From JAXLRU01 sp046330935 (GTDB lineage Bacteria > Actinomycetota > Actinomycetes > Actinomycetales > Kineosporiaceae): DNA of 64,000 nt. The stretch covers positions 620,001 through 684,000 of the forward strand of contig JAXLRU010000004.1 in the NCBI GenBank assembly GCA_046330935.1, written 5' to 3'. The position numbers and the translations under genes were made by a program. Below are positions 42,965-53,246 of this stretch, one piece after another (position 1 is the stretch's first letter; every line of letters begins with the position of its first letter). The notes beneath the pieces were generated by a model that saw only the letters and a list, made by a program, of their open reading frames with translations, was not told the DNA's origin and did not search any database.

Positions 42965-44667
42965 GTGGTGCGGAACGTCTGCCGCTTCACCTCGGCGCCG
43001 TTCTTCTTGAAGATCCGGGTGACCGTGACGTCGAAGCCGGGGCTGGGCTCCTGGGTCACGCAGCCCGGGCGGGGGTCGTAGATCGTCTCGGGCTGGGTGA
43101 TGGTGCTGCGCGGGCTCTTCAGCGCCTCGACGTCCCAGACCTTGGTGCTCCAGAACGACACGTGCACCTTGGAGTCGACCCACGCCTGGATCCAGACGGC
43201 GTACGGCGAGTCGTTGCGCCACTTGAGGTCGACCGTGGGCCAGTTCACCGTGGCCTCGCGCCCCTCGGGGTAGCGGGAGATGTAGAAGCTGTGCGGCTTG
43301 TGGTAGACGTCCTCGAGGCCCGCGAAGAACACGTTGTTGAAGATCGTGGTGGCCATCTGCGAGACGCCGCCGCCGTAGTCGCGCACGAGGCGTCCCCCGT
43401 TGATCGCCGGCGCCTGGTTGTAACCCTTCTCGGGCGTGCGCTCGCCGAGGGTCGCGTTGAGCGAGAAGGTCTGCCCCGGCAGCACGAGCGTGCCGTTCAC
43501 GGCCCTCGCCGCGACCCGCAGGTTCTCGGTGCGCAGGGCGTTGTCGGTGAGCTTCGTGGAGAAGGTCGACACCTCCTCCTTCACCCCCAGCGCCTTGAGC
43601 TTCTCGGTGGTCAGGCGCGGCTGGATCGGCGCGGGGGTGAGCGCCACCTTGTGGTCGCCTGCGAGGGCGCGCACCGCGACGTCCGCCAGCTGCGCCGGGT
43701 CGACGCCCTCCCCGGGCGTGCCGTCGACGACCACCGGCTTGCCGTCCTGCAGCTTCAGCGAGGCGTCCTTGGCGGGGGTCTCGATGCCGGGGGCGGCCTT
43801 GAGCAGGGCGTCGTGCAGCCGCTCGCCGTCGACCCGCAGGCGCAGGCCCTCCCCCTTGTCGTCGGCGACCAGCGACAGGGCGGGGGCGACGGCCGCAGGC
43901 GGGAGGACGGCGGAACGCCCGCCGAGAGTGATCGTGAGCGGTGCGGCCAGGGCCGGCTCGGCGAGGGACTTCACGGCGGCCTGGGCCTCGTCGGCACCGA
44001 TCGTCGGGGCGACCGTCCGCACCGGCAGCACCACCGGCTGGGCGGCCGACAGCCAGCTGCCGCGCACCTTCGCCGCCGCGGCCGCGACGTCGAGGGACGT
44101 GCCGGGCACCGGATCGCCGACGACGGGGCGGGTGCCCTGGAACGTGACGGTCGCCTGCGTGGGCGGGGTGTCGGTGCGGCGCCCGAGCGCGGTGAGCGCG
44201 TCGACCAGGCGCCCGTCGTCGGCCCCGACCTCCACGGCACCCCCGCCGGTCAACCGGTGCCACACCGTCGCGGGGGCCAGCGTGAACCCGGTGAGCCCGT
44301 CGACCACCTCGCCCGGATCGAAGGCCAGGCCGGCGTCGACCAGGTCGAGGGTCGTCTCCTCCGACCCCACGCGCACGCGCAGGCCCTTGCCCTGCAGGGG
44401 ATCGGAGGCGGCGCGGAGCTTGGCGACGGCCGACTCGCGGCTCATGCCGCCGATCGGCAGGCCCGCCACCGTGGTGCCGCCCGGGACGCGCCCACCGGCA
44501 GCGATCGCGACGATCGCGTAGACCACCAGGACGCCGAGGACGACCACCACCGGCAGGGCCATCAGGCGCGCCCGCCGGCGCCGCGCCACGACCTCGGGCG
44601 GGGCCTGGACGGCCGCCGGGGCCGGGGCGGGGGTGGTGACCTCGAGCTGGTCCTGACCGTCCGACAA
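42844..44667 (-). CDS. VanW/YoaR family membrane-anchored protein
   Basis: 607 residues. The TTG at 44667 is supported by GGAGGG at 7 bases. One membrane helix (about 31-56, ALPVVVVLGVLVVYAIVAIA) precedes two YoaR-type putative peptidoglycan-binding domains and the VanW domain (about 370-510: VLPGQTFSLNATLGERTPEK, GGGVSQMATTIFNNVFFAGL, PHSFYISRYPEGREATVNW). A Ser/Gly/Pro tail ends it. The role of VanW is not firmly known; cell-wall association is likely. Confidence 0.88.
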   Translation of the reverse strand: MSDGQDQLEVTTPAPAPAAVQAPPEVVARRRRARLMALPVVVVLGVLVVYAIVAIAAGGRVPGGTTVAGLPIGGMSRESAVAKLRAASDPLQGKGLRVRVGSEETTLDLVDAGLAFDPGEVVDGLTGFTLAPATVWHRLTGGGAVEVGADDGRLVDALTALGRRTDTPPTQATVTFQGTRPVVGDPVPGTSLDVAAAAAKVRGSWLSAAQPVVLPVRTVAPTIGADEAQAAVKSLAEPALAAPLTITLGGRSAVLPPAAVAPALSLVADDKGEGLRLRVDGERLHDALLKAAPGIETPAKDASLKLQDGKPVVVDGTPGEGVDPAQLADVAVRALAGDHKVALTPAPIQPRLTTEKLKALGVKEEVSTFSTKLTDNALRTENLRVAARAVNGTLVLPGQTFSLNATLGERTPEKGYNQAPAINGGRLVRDYGGGVSQMATTIFNNVFFAGLEDVYHKPHSFYISRYPEGREATVNWPTVDLKWRNDSPYAVWIQAWVDSKVHVSFWSTKVWDVEALKSPRSTITQPETIYDPRPGCVTQEPSPGFDVTVTRIFKKNGAEVKRQTFRTTYIPEDEVICRARPGSSGSGSSGSGSSGTSSPTPTPTPED

Positions 44668-44759
44668 CGAGGTGCCCTCCTTCGATCCCGCCGCCGAGGT
44701 GGCCCTGTCCGACCGTGTCGGACCGGGGTCGCCGACGGGCGACGTCCGCCGCGGACAGT

Positions 44760-45305
44760 CTAGGCGTGCCCCCGAACGGCCAACCGGCGGTAAGCGCCCC
44801 GGTGGTAGAGCAGGGGCGCGTCGGCGTCCTCGGCCAGCTCCACCGACAGCACCTCACCCACGAGGATGCTGTGGTCGCCCGCGGCGTGCACCGCCGACGT
44901 CCGGCACTCCAGCCACGCCGAGGCGTCCGAGACGAGCGCCGCGCCGGTGTGGGCGCCCCGGCGGTGCGGCACCGAGGCGAGCTGGCCGTGCACGGGGCGG
45001 CCGGGCGTCGCCAGCCAGTCCGCCACCGGGCGCGCCGTCTCGGCCAGCACCGACACCGCCCACTGCCCGCTGGCGAGCACGGCGTCGTGGAAGCGCGCGA
45101 GGTCGGCGATGCACACGAGCACCAGCGCCGGCTCCAGGGAGACGGAGCTGAAGGAGTTGACCGTGATCGCGTGGTCGAGACCGTCCACGACCGTGCTGAC
45201 GACGCACACGCCCGTCGCGAACCTGCCGACGGCGCGGCGGAACTGCGGCGTCGCGACCCCGACCGTCCCGACCGCGACCCCCTCGACGCCGTTCGCGCCC
45301 GTCAT
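44760..45305 (-). CDS. Flavin reductase-like, FMN-binding split-barrel protein
   Basis: 181 residues from an ATG with GGGAGGGG upstream. RRAVGRFATGVCVVSTVVDG, AITVNSFSSVSLEPALVLVC and the C-terminal HSILVGEVLSVELAEDADAP, LLYHRGAYRRL match the flavin reductase family that supplies reduced FMN to two-component monooxygenases or acts alone. No partner oxygenase is adjacent. It lies between the VanW gene (same strand, 92 bases downstream) and the protease gene. Confidence 0.9.
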   Translation of the reverse strand: MTGANGVEGVAVGTVGVATPQFRRAVGRFATGVCVVSTVVDGLDHAITVNSFSSVSLEPALVLVCIADLARFHDAVLASGQWAVSVLAETARPVADWLATPGRPVHGQLASVPHRRGAHTGAALVSDASAWLECRTSAVHAAGDHSILVGEVLSVELAEDADAPLLYHRGAYRRLAVRGHA

Positions 45306-45353
45306 CGCCTCGCCCCTCCCACTGCCGCGGACGGCCCCGGCTCCTGCCGCGGC

Positions 45354-47318
45354 TCAGCTGTCGCGGGAACCATCCTTGCCCGAGGAGATCGCCTGCGGCG
45401 AGTCGGGAGCCGACACCTGCGTCAGGTCGACGACGGGAGCGGCGCCGCCGGCCCGTTCGAGGACGTCGGTGATCTCGTGGCCGATCAGCTCGTGCCGCTC
45501 CACGAGGGCGTCACGCAGGGCCTCGACGAGGTGCCGGTTGGCCGTCAGCACCGACCGCGTGACCTCCTTCTGCCTGCGCAGCAGCTGCTCGACCATGGCG
45601 CGGCCGTCGCCGTCGCCCAGCACCCGGCCGACGAGGTTCTCGGCGGACAGCGCCGAGCCCTGCACCGCGGCGAAGCTGATCAGGGTGTCGGCCATGCCCG
45701 AGGCGCCCACCATCTGCGCGGCGACGCCGGTGGCGTACTGCAGGTCGCCGCTGGGGCCCGTCGAGACGTCCCCGAAGAACAGCTCCTCGGCCACCTGACC
45801 GCCGAAGGCCACCTGGATCAGGGCCTCCAGCTCCGAACGCGAGCGGGTGTAGACGTCCTCGCGGTCGCCGTGGGCGAGCAGCCCGAGCGAGCCCGCCCGC
45901 TTCACGATGGTGAGGATCTCCAGGCGGCGCTGCGGGGCGACGAGCCACGCCGTCACGGCGTGCCCGGCCTCGTGGGTGGCGATGAGCCGCCGCTCGTGGT
46001 CGGTGTAGCCGACCGGCTGCCCCAGCCCCACCTCGGTGACCAGGCGGGCCTTCTCGACGTCGCTCCACGACATGCCCTGGGCGCCGCGACGGACGGCGTT
46101 GACCAGCGCCTCGTCGAGCAGGCGCTCCAGCGCCACCGGGCTGTAGCCCTGGGTGATGCCCGCGAGCGCGTCGCGCAGCTCGGGGTCGTCGAGGCCGGCC
46201 TCGTGCGCCTTGCGGGCGAGGTAGTGGTCGATGATCTCGCGGCGGCCGGTCTTGTCGGGGTTGTCGAAGACCAGGCGGCGGTCGAAGCGGCCGGGACGCA
46301 GCAGCGCCGGGTCGAGGCTGTCGGCGCGGTTGGTCGCGGCGATGATCAGGACGTCGACGTTCTCGGGCCGGGGGCGCGGCAGCTTGCGCTGGGCGGGCAG
46401 CACGAGGTTGACCGCGTCGACGCCGAGGGCCTGCACCCGCTGCCAGCCGGAGGGGGCGTCGAAGGACTGCATCTGGACGAGCAGCTCGTTGACGATCGCG
46501 CCGGTGCCGGAGGGGACGAGCGTGGGGTTGACGACGGCCGCGGGAGCGACGGTACCTGCGCCGGCGCCGGACAGGCCGAGGGTGGGCAGGCCGGTCAGCC
46601 CCCCGCAGCCCAGCACGGCAGCGTGGACGGCCGGGGCCGGTGCGGGGACGGCGTTCATGCCCCCGCGCGTCGTGGCGATGGCGTCGATCTCCTCGATGAA
46701 GCCGATGGCGCCGCCCTCGGCGCGGGCGGCCTTGCGCAGCGCCCGGAAGTACGAGCGGATCTTGCGCGAGGACGCGCCGTACATCGAGGACTGGAACGCC
46801 GTGGCCGACACGAACAGGAACGGCACGCCCGCCTCGGCCGCCATCGCCTTGGCCATGAACGTCTTGCCCGTCCCGGGCGGCCCCTCGAACAGCACGCCTC
46901 GGCGAGGGCTGCCGCCCATCTCGGAGCGAAAGGTGCGCGCCGAGCGGAACAGCTCCAGCGTCCGCTCGACGTCCTCCTTCACCGGCGCCAGGCCCTTGAC
47001 GTCGCTGAGGCGGACGTCGATCTGCTCCCGCGCGTAGACGACGTGGGGGGACTTGCCGAGCCCCCAGTAGGGCAGCGCCAGGGTGAGCAGCATCGCCACG
47101 TAGAAGACGACGATCATGGTGAGCAGCGGGTCGACCTCGGGCAGGTGAGGGCGGCCCACGGGGTCGCCCGACAGCAGCCGCCACCACAGCCACACCGCCA
47201 CGGGCCCGAGCACCGCCGCGATCCCGAGGAGCCGGGCGCGCCGGCGCCGCTCCCGGGACCGGTCGATGTCGTCCTCGGGCCTCGTCCAGACGCTCGGGCT
47301 GCTCGTAGGGCCTGGCAC
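45354..47318 (-). CDS. Divergent FtsH-like AAA+ membrane metalloprotease
   Basis: 654 residues from a GTG after GAGGAGGA. Two close N-terminal helices (LLGIAAVLGPVAVWLWWRLL, MIVVFYVAMLLTLALPYWGL) lack the large periplasmic domain of FtsH. Walker A is LFEGPPGTGKTFMAKAMAAE (about 144); Walker B reads GFIEEIDAIA; the arginine-finger region is LRPGRFDRRLVF. The AAA module has two insertions, an Ala/Pro/Gly stretch at about 220-270 and a second at about 280-315. The M41 zinc site HEAGHAV is at about 449, with STGPSGDLQYAT for the third ligand. Likely active as a membrane protease; targets unknown. Confidence 0.87.
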   Translation of the reverse strand: MPGPTSSPSVWTRPEDDIDRSRERRRRARLLGIAAVLGPVAVWLWWRLLSGDPVGRPHLPEVDPLLTMIVVFYVAMLLTLALPYWGLGKSPHVVYAREQIDVRLSDVKGLAPVKEDVERTLELFRSARTFRSEMGGSPRRGVLFEGPPGTGKTFMAKAMAAEAGVPFLFVSATAFQSSMYGASSRKIRSYFRALRKAARAEGGAIGFIEEIDAIATTRGGMNAVPAPAPAVHAAVLGCGGLTGLPTLGLSGAGAGTVAPAAVVNPTLVPSGTGAIVNELLVQMQSFDAPSGWQRVQALGVDAVNLVLPAQRKLPRPRPENVDVLIIAATNRADSLDPALLRPGRFDRRLVFDNPDKTGRREIIDHYLARKAHEAGLDDPELRDALAGITQGYSPVALERLLDEALVNAVRRGAQGMSWSDVEKARLVTEVGLGQPVGYTDHERRLIATHEAGHAVTAWLVAPQRRLEILTIVKRAGSLGLLAHGDREDVYTRSRSELEALIQVAFGGQVAEELFFGDVSTGPSGDLQYATGVAAQMVGASGMADTLISFAAVQGSALSAENLVGRVLGDGDGRAMVEQLLRRQKEVTRSVLTANRHLVEALRDALVERHELIGHEITDVLERAGGAAPVVDLTQVSAPDSPQAISSGKDGSRDS

Positions 47319-47467
47319 GGGTCCTCCTCGGGGCCGGGGGGGTGACGACGAGCCCACCTTTCCCGCGCGGGAGGCATGGGGAGCAGGCGCAGGCCCGAAC
47401 TCCCCCGGCCGGACGCAACGGTTCACCCCCGTGGAGCAACCCGATGGTGACACAGCGTCAGCGCCCG

Positions 47468-48418
47468 CTACGCCAGGAGACCGCTGACGTCCAGGTCTGC
47501 CAGGAGGTCGGTCTCGACCCCGTCGGCAGCGGTGAACGGCCCGCCGCCCCCGCGACGGCGGGCCAGCCGGTACCACTCCGTGCCGAGCAGCACCTGATCG
47601 AGGTCGTTGCTCAGGGCGAACGCACCGTCCTTGACCACGATCTGGGTCGCGTGCGCGCGCAGGGCGGCGGTCTTGGCCGGCAACCAGGCGGCGACGTCGA
47701 GTGCGGCCGTGACCAGGGCGTCGTCCATCACCATCGACGGCGCGGGGGCACCGGCGTCGACCGGACCGCCCGCGAAGCTCGCCGTCAGCTGCGAGCGGGG
47801 CACCGCGCACCAGTACAGCTTCGGCACGTCCCAGGCGGGGCCGCCCGCGCCCGGCGTCGAGGCGGCGAGGTCGACGGCCGCCGTCACGACGTCGTGGGTG
47901 CGCACGTGGTCGGGGTGGCCGTAGCCACCACCCGGCTCGTAGGTGACGACCACGTGGGGACGCAGGTGACGCAGGGTGGCGGCCAGGCGGGCGGCCGCCT
48001 CGTCGAGGTCGGCCAGCGCGAAGGCCCCCGGCCGCGAGGTGGGCGTGGGGACGACCGATCCGTCGGGCCCGTAGGCCATGCCCGAGTCGGCGTACTCGCG
48101 GGGCGCGAAGCCCGGCTCCCACGGGTCACCCGCCCCGAGGAAGCGATGGCTGCGGACCCCCAGCGCGGTCATGGCCGCGGCCAGCTCGTGCACCCGGTGG
48201 GGACCCAGCGCGTCCTCGGCGTCGGCAGCGAGGTGGGCGAGCTCGGCGGGGATGACCTCGCCCTCCTCGCCACGGGTGCAGGTGACGAGTGCGACCTGCG
48301 CCCCGGCCGCGACGTAGGCGGCCATGGTGGCGCCGTTGTTGATGGTCTCGTCGTCGGGGTGGGCGTGGACGAAGAGCAGGCGTCCGGGCACGGCGTCGCC
48401 GTCATCGAGGAGGCTCAT
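47468..48418 (-). CDS. mshB: GlcNAc-Ins deacetylase, MshB-like (PIG-L family)
   Basis: 316 residues. The zinc motif LLFVHAHPDDETINNGATMA and the later PGGGYGHPDHVRTHDVV are those of MshB, which deacetylates GlcNAc-inositol in mycothiol synthesis. The length and CTRGEEGEVIPAELAHL segment fit MshB better than the mycothiol S-conjugate amidase Mca, but the two are close. The ATG at 48418 is 6 bases after CAGGAT on the minus strand. Position downstream of typA matches mycobacterial order. Confidence 0.87.
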   Translation of the reverse strand: MSLLDDGDAVPGRLLFVHAHPDDETINNGATMAAYVAAGAQVALVTCTRGEEGEVIPAELAHLAADAEDALGPHRVHELAAAMTALGVRSHRFLGAGDPWEPGFAPREYADSGMAYGPDGSVVPTPTSRPGAFALADLDEAAARLAATLRHLRPHVVVTYEPGGGYGHPDHVRTHDVVTAAVDLAASTPGAGGPAWDVPKLYWCAVPRSQLTASFAGGPVDAGAPAPSMVMDDALVTAALDVAAWLPAKTAALRAHATQIVVKDGAFALSNDLDQVLLGTEWYRLARRRGGGGPFTAADGVETDLLADLDVSGLLA

Positions 48419-48475
48419 GGGCGCATCCTGCCGCCTCGCGCACCCCCACGGCTCGGGGCCCGCCGCCTCGAGCAC

Positions 48476-48510
48476 GTCGGCGCCGCCCGGGGGGCCCGGG
48501 CGGCGCCGAC
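48476..48510 (-). terminator. Strong terminator hairpin downstream of typA
   Basis: GTCGGCGCCGCCCGG (48476-48490) pairs perfectly with CCGGGCGGCGCCGAC (48496-48510): 15 bp, 5-base loop, 8 bases past the typA stop on the minus strand. There is no T-tract. Confidence 0.75.
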
Positions 48511-48518
48511 GGGGACGA

Positions 48519-50408
<1,890 letters not shown>

Positions 50409-50440
50409 ACGGGAGCGCTCGTTTCACAGGGGGAGTCAAG

Positions 50441-50478
50441 GGGGGCACCTCAGGCTACCCGCCCTGCGGGGTGCCCCC
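50441..50478 (-). promoter_or_regulatory. Inverted repeat and -10 element in the typA upstream region
   Basis: GGGGGCACC (50441-50449) and GGTGCCCCC (50470-50478) form a 9-bp inverted repeat with a 20-base spacer. The spacer contains TAGCCT on the minus strand (50452-50457), the likely typA -10. The symmetry around the -10 could be an operator or, if transcription starts upstream, a leader hairpin. Confidence 0.45.
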
Positions 50479-50486
50479 GTACGGCG

Positions 50487-50522
50487 AAGGCCCCCGCCCC
50501 GGCGAACCGGGACGGGGGCCTT
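50487..50522 (-). terminator. Terminator hairpin downstream of the GH6 gene
   Basis: AAGGCCCCCGCCCCGG (50487-50502) pairs with CCGGGACGGGGGCCTT (50507-50522) with one mismatch and a CGAA loop. It lies 37 bases past the GH6 stop on the minus strand and separates that gene from typA. Confidence 0.78.
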
Positions 50523-50559
50523 CCTTGCCTTGGACTACCAGGCGAGACCGATCAGGAGA

Positions 50560-52185
50560 TCAGCTGACGGCCGGGTAGGCGTTGGCGAGGAGCTCCTTGA
50601 ACTGAGCCGAGAACCACGCACCGGCGAGCGGGGCGTCCGGCAGGGCGCCGGACATGTGGTTCTGGTTCAGGGTGTTACCGGTGTACGTCGGGTCGCACAT
50701 CCCGTCGAAGCCACGACCCTCGTCGTTCGGGATGAACTTGCTCGAACCGTCGGACTCACCCGGGGGCTTCACCCAGACGTAGGCGTCGATACCGGCCGCG
50801 GGGGCGGCGGTGGGACGCTCGCCCAGGCCGGCACCGGCCTGGTTGCACCAGTTGCCGACGTGGATACGACGGTCCATACGCGATTCCTCGGCGTAGGTGT
50901 CGACGTTCGTCGAGGTGCTCGCAGCCTTGGGACGCTTGGCGCCGCCCCAACCGTTACGGCTGGTGTCGATCAGCATGCCGAGGCCGCTGCCGAAGCCGTT
51001 CTTCTCCAGCTCGCTCTTCAGACCCAGGGCGAACGTCTTCTCGTCGGAGAAGAAGTTCCAGTCGAGGAACTTCGACTTCCGCAGCGGGTCGCTGCCGATC
51101 ATCTTGGTGACCGGGTTGAGGTAGGGCTCCTCGAGAGCGCTGTAGTTCGCCGTGTTGACGATGAAGCCGTCCACGGAGCTGACGCCCTTGGCGGTCATCT
51201 TCGCGACGTCGGCGAACTTCTTGGCGGCGGGGCCGAGGTTGGTGTCCCAACCGAGCCAGCCGTGGTGACCGGCGTCGACGTAGGTGTAGACGTTCGACGT
51301 GGAGGTCAGCTTCTCGAGGGCGTACGCGACACCCTTCTCGTAGTTGCCGTTCGAGATCATCGTCGCGCAGTTCGGCATCGACTGGTTCGTCGTGAGGTTC
51401 GGCAGCGAGTCGGGCTCGATGATCAGCACGATACGCAGGGACGCGTACTTCGGGCTGTTGACGTACTTCGAGATGGCGTCGATGTACTCGGTCTTGTAGC
51501 GGTCGATCTCGGTCGCCTTGAGCTCACCGTTGGAGGAGAGCGCGGCGCAGTCACGACCGGGGAGGTCGTAGACCACGAACATCACGCGGGTGCGCTCGCC
51601 ACCGGACTGCTGCAGAGCGGCGTCCAGGTGGTCCTCGACGCCCATGGGGCCGTTGCTCTGCGAGTTGGCGGTGCCCTCGATCGCGGCGATGCGGTCCAGC
51701 CAGATGGCGGTGGGCTGGTTGTAGATCGAGGCCGGGGCCCCGTCCTTCTTCGCCTTCGCGGACCACTCGGGGTTGACGTACCCCTTCGAGCCGACGAACG
51801 GGTTCTCGACGTGCGACTCGGCCGGCGCCGTGGTGATGGGGCCGGTCGGCTTCGTCGTCGTCGACGACGGGTCGGTCGGCTTCGTCGTGGTCGACGAGGG
51901 GCCGGTCGGGCGCACCTTGACCGTCTTCTTGATGGTCTTGCAGGTGACGGCGCCGTTCTTCTTCTTGGTGGCGCACTTCTTGGTGGTGATGGTGGTCTTC
52001 TTCGGCGTCGGCTTCTTGGTCTTCGCCGCCGGAGCGACGGCACCGGTCGCAGCCACTGCCGCGGGTGAGTCCGACGTAGCACTGGCCGACAGGACCGGCA
52101 GCGTCGCCAGCCCGCCCATGGCGAGTGCACCGACCGCCACCATGGCGCTCCTGCGCGCCACGGAGCGACTCGACACGAGTCTCAT
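50560..52185 (-). CDS. Secreted glycoside hydrolase family 6 (endoglucanase/cellobiohydrolase)
   Basis: 541 residues. A signal peptide (MRLVSSRSVARRSAMVAVGA to about residue 37) precedes a Lys-rich stretch and a Thr/Pro linker with the repeat PTGPSSTTTKPTDPSSTTTK, then the GH6 domain. Catalytic segments are present: VVYDLPGRDCAALSSNGE (about 200) with the proton-network Asp, and VLIIEPDSLPNLTTN (about 252) with the acid Asp. Also DAGHHGWLGWDTN, MLIDTSRNGWGG and DAYVWVKPPGESDG. It would cleave beta-1,4-glucan outside the cell. No carbohydrate-binding module is present; the Lys-rich N-terminal segment is unusual. RBS AAGGAG at 52196-52201. Confidence 0.92.
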   Translation of the reverse strand: MRLVSSRSVARRSAMVAVGALAMGGLATLPVLSASATSDSPAAVAATGAVAPAAKTKKPTPKKTTITTKKCATKKKNGAVTCKTIKKTVKVRPTGPSSTTTKPTDPSSTTTKPTGPITTAPAESHVENPFVGSKGYVNPEWSAKAKKDGAPASIYNQPTAIWLDRIAAIEGTANSQSNGPMGVEDHLDAALQQSGGERTRVMFVVYDLPGRDCAALSSNGELKATEIDRYKTEYIDAISKYVNSPKYASLRIVLIIEPDSLPNLTTNQSMPNCATMISNGNYEKGVAYALEKLTSTSNVYTYVDAGHHGWLGWDTNLGPAAKKFADVAKMTAKGVSSVDGFIVNTANYSALEEPYLNPVTKMIGSDPLRKSKFLDWNFFSDEKTFALGLKSELEKNGFGSGLGMLIDTSRNGWGGAKRPKAASTSTNVDTYAEESRMDRRIHVGNWCNQAGAGLGERPTAAPAAGIDAYVWVKPPGESDGSSKFIPNDEGRGFDGMCDPTYTGNTLNQNHMSGALPDAPLAGAWFSAQFKELLANAYPAVS

Positions 52186-52658
52186 CCCTTTTTTCTCCTT
52201 ATGTCAGGGGGGTTTCGGCGCGGCTGACTGCCACGCCGAGGCACGGCACGCCGCACCGACGAGGTGGACGTGGGTATGCCGAGGCGAACCGGCCGCCTAA
52301 CCCGGGGGCGGACCGGCACGAAGGGACGGGTGCATGCCCTAGACCCGAGGCACGCACCGGAGGGGGTTCACCGACGAAGTGGTTCTCGGCGGTGGAACCC
52401 GCACTCGCGTCTGGCTCCCTTGCGCGAGTGACGGGAGTCTGTCACGGAGATGCCGGTGACACAAGGGAATCGGTCGACCGTCCGTCACGTCTGCTGCGAC
52501 CGGGGCCCTTGACGAGCCGTCTGTGTCACGGACTGTTCACCTGCGGTGTTGACGCCCCTGACACCTGCAGGACACGCGCATGCGACCACACGGAGAGTGA
52601 TCCCGCGTCAGAGGCTCGCCAGGGCTCGCTACGAGCCGTGAGGGCGACGTCGGGCACG
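52186..52658. other. Intergenic region upstream of the GH6 gene, with inverted repeat
   Basis: About 470 bases with no plausible gene. It carries the GH6 ribosome-binding site, and an inverted repeat CACTCGCG (52402-52409) / CGCGAGTG (52423-52430) that could be an operator or leader hairpin. GTCAC/GTGAC half-sites recur around 52440-52540. The 3' end lies just after the NUDIX stop. No riboswitch class could be identified. Confidence 0.5.
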
Positions 52659-53189
52659 TCACATGCCGCTGGTCGTGTCGCGGGCCTCGGCGGCCCGCTC
52701 CAGCGCGGCGACGATGGCGACGTTCGTCGACAACCACGGCAGCTGCGACCATTGGGGGCGGGCCAGCCACCGCAGCTCGTCGTGGCCCTCCAGGGGTTGG
52801 GGCTCGCCGGCCTCGACCTGCGCCCAGCGCACCCACAACCGGTACGGGCCCGCGATCGGCCAGGCGCCGTCGGCACCCGGGCCGGGCAGTGCCGCCCCGA
52901 GCCGGACCTCCACGCCGAGTTCCTCGAGCAGCTCGCGCCGCAGCGCCTGCTCGTCGGACTCCCCCGGGTCCACCTTGCCGCCGGGCAGCTCCCAGCCTCC
53001 GGCGAGGAACTCGGGCTCGGTGCGGCGTGCCGCCAGCAGCAGCCGGGGCGCCTGCAGATCGTCGACCAGGGCGGCGGCGACCACGCGGATGACGTCGGGA
53101 CGTGCGGCTGCGGCGGCGCCCGCGGCGGGCCCGGCCTCCGGGCGCGAGCTCGGCTGGGGGACGGGGTCGGCGGGCGGTGCAGGCGGCAC
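52659..53189 (-). CDS. NUDIX hydrolase (MutT-like)
   Basis: About 176 residues from the GTG at 53189, which has AGGGTGAG just upstream; a GTG at 53207 is also possible. The first 35 residues are Ala/Pro-rich. The NUDIX box GGKVDPGESDEQALRRELLE with ELGV is complete (G-x5-E-x7-REUxEExGU). The flanks VVAAALVDDLQAPRLLLAAR and YRLWVRWAQVEAGEPQPLEG match the 8-oxo-dGTP-diphosphatase-like group that cleans oxidised nucleotides; the precise substrate is unproven. It is divergent from the VIT1-type gene. Confidence 0.88.
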   Translation of the reverse strand: MPPAPPADPVPQPSSRPEAGPAAGAAAAARPDVIRVVAAALVDDLQAPRLLLAARRTEPEFLAGGWELPGGKVDPGESDEQALRRELLEELGVEVRLGAALPGPGADGAWPIAGPYRLWVRWAQVEAGEPQPLEGHDELRWLARPQWSQLPWLSTNVAIVAALERAAEARDTTSGM

Positions 53190-53233
53190 GGGCTCACCCT
53201 GGCACACGAGGTGCCCCCGACCGGCACCGCCTC

Positions 53234-53239
53234 TACCCT
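53234..53239 (+). promoter_or_regulatory. -10 element TACCCT of the VIT1-type gene (leaderless)
   Basis: TACCCT ends 7 bases before the GTG at 53247, which fixes that codon as start and excludes the long in-frame extension upstream. Confidence 0.5.
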
Positions 53240-53246
53240 CGGGCTC

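Noticed and set aside
52186..52658. c-di-AMP (ydaO-type) riboswitch before the secreted GH6 gene
   Set aside because: Scattered short matches, but the conserved elements are not in the right order.
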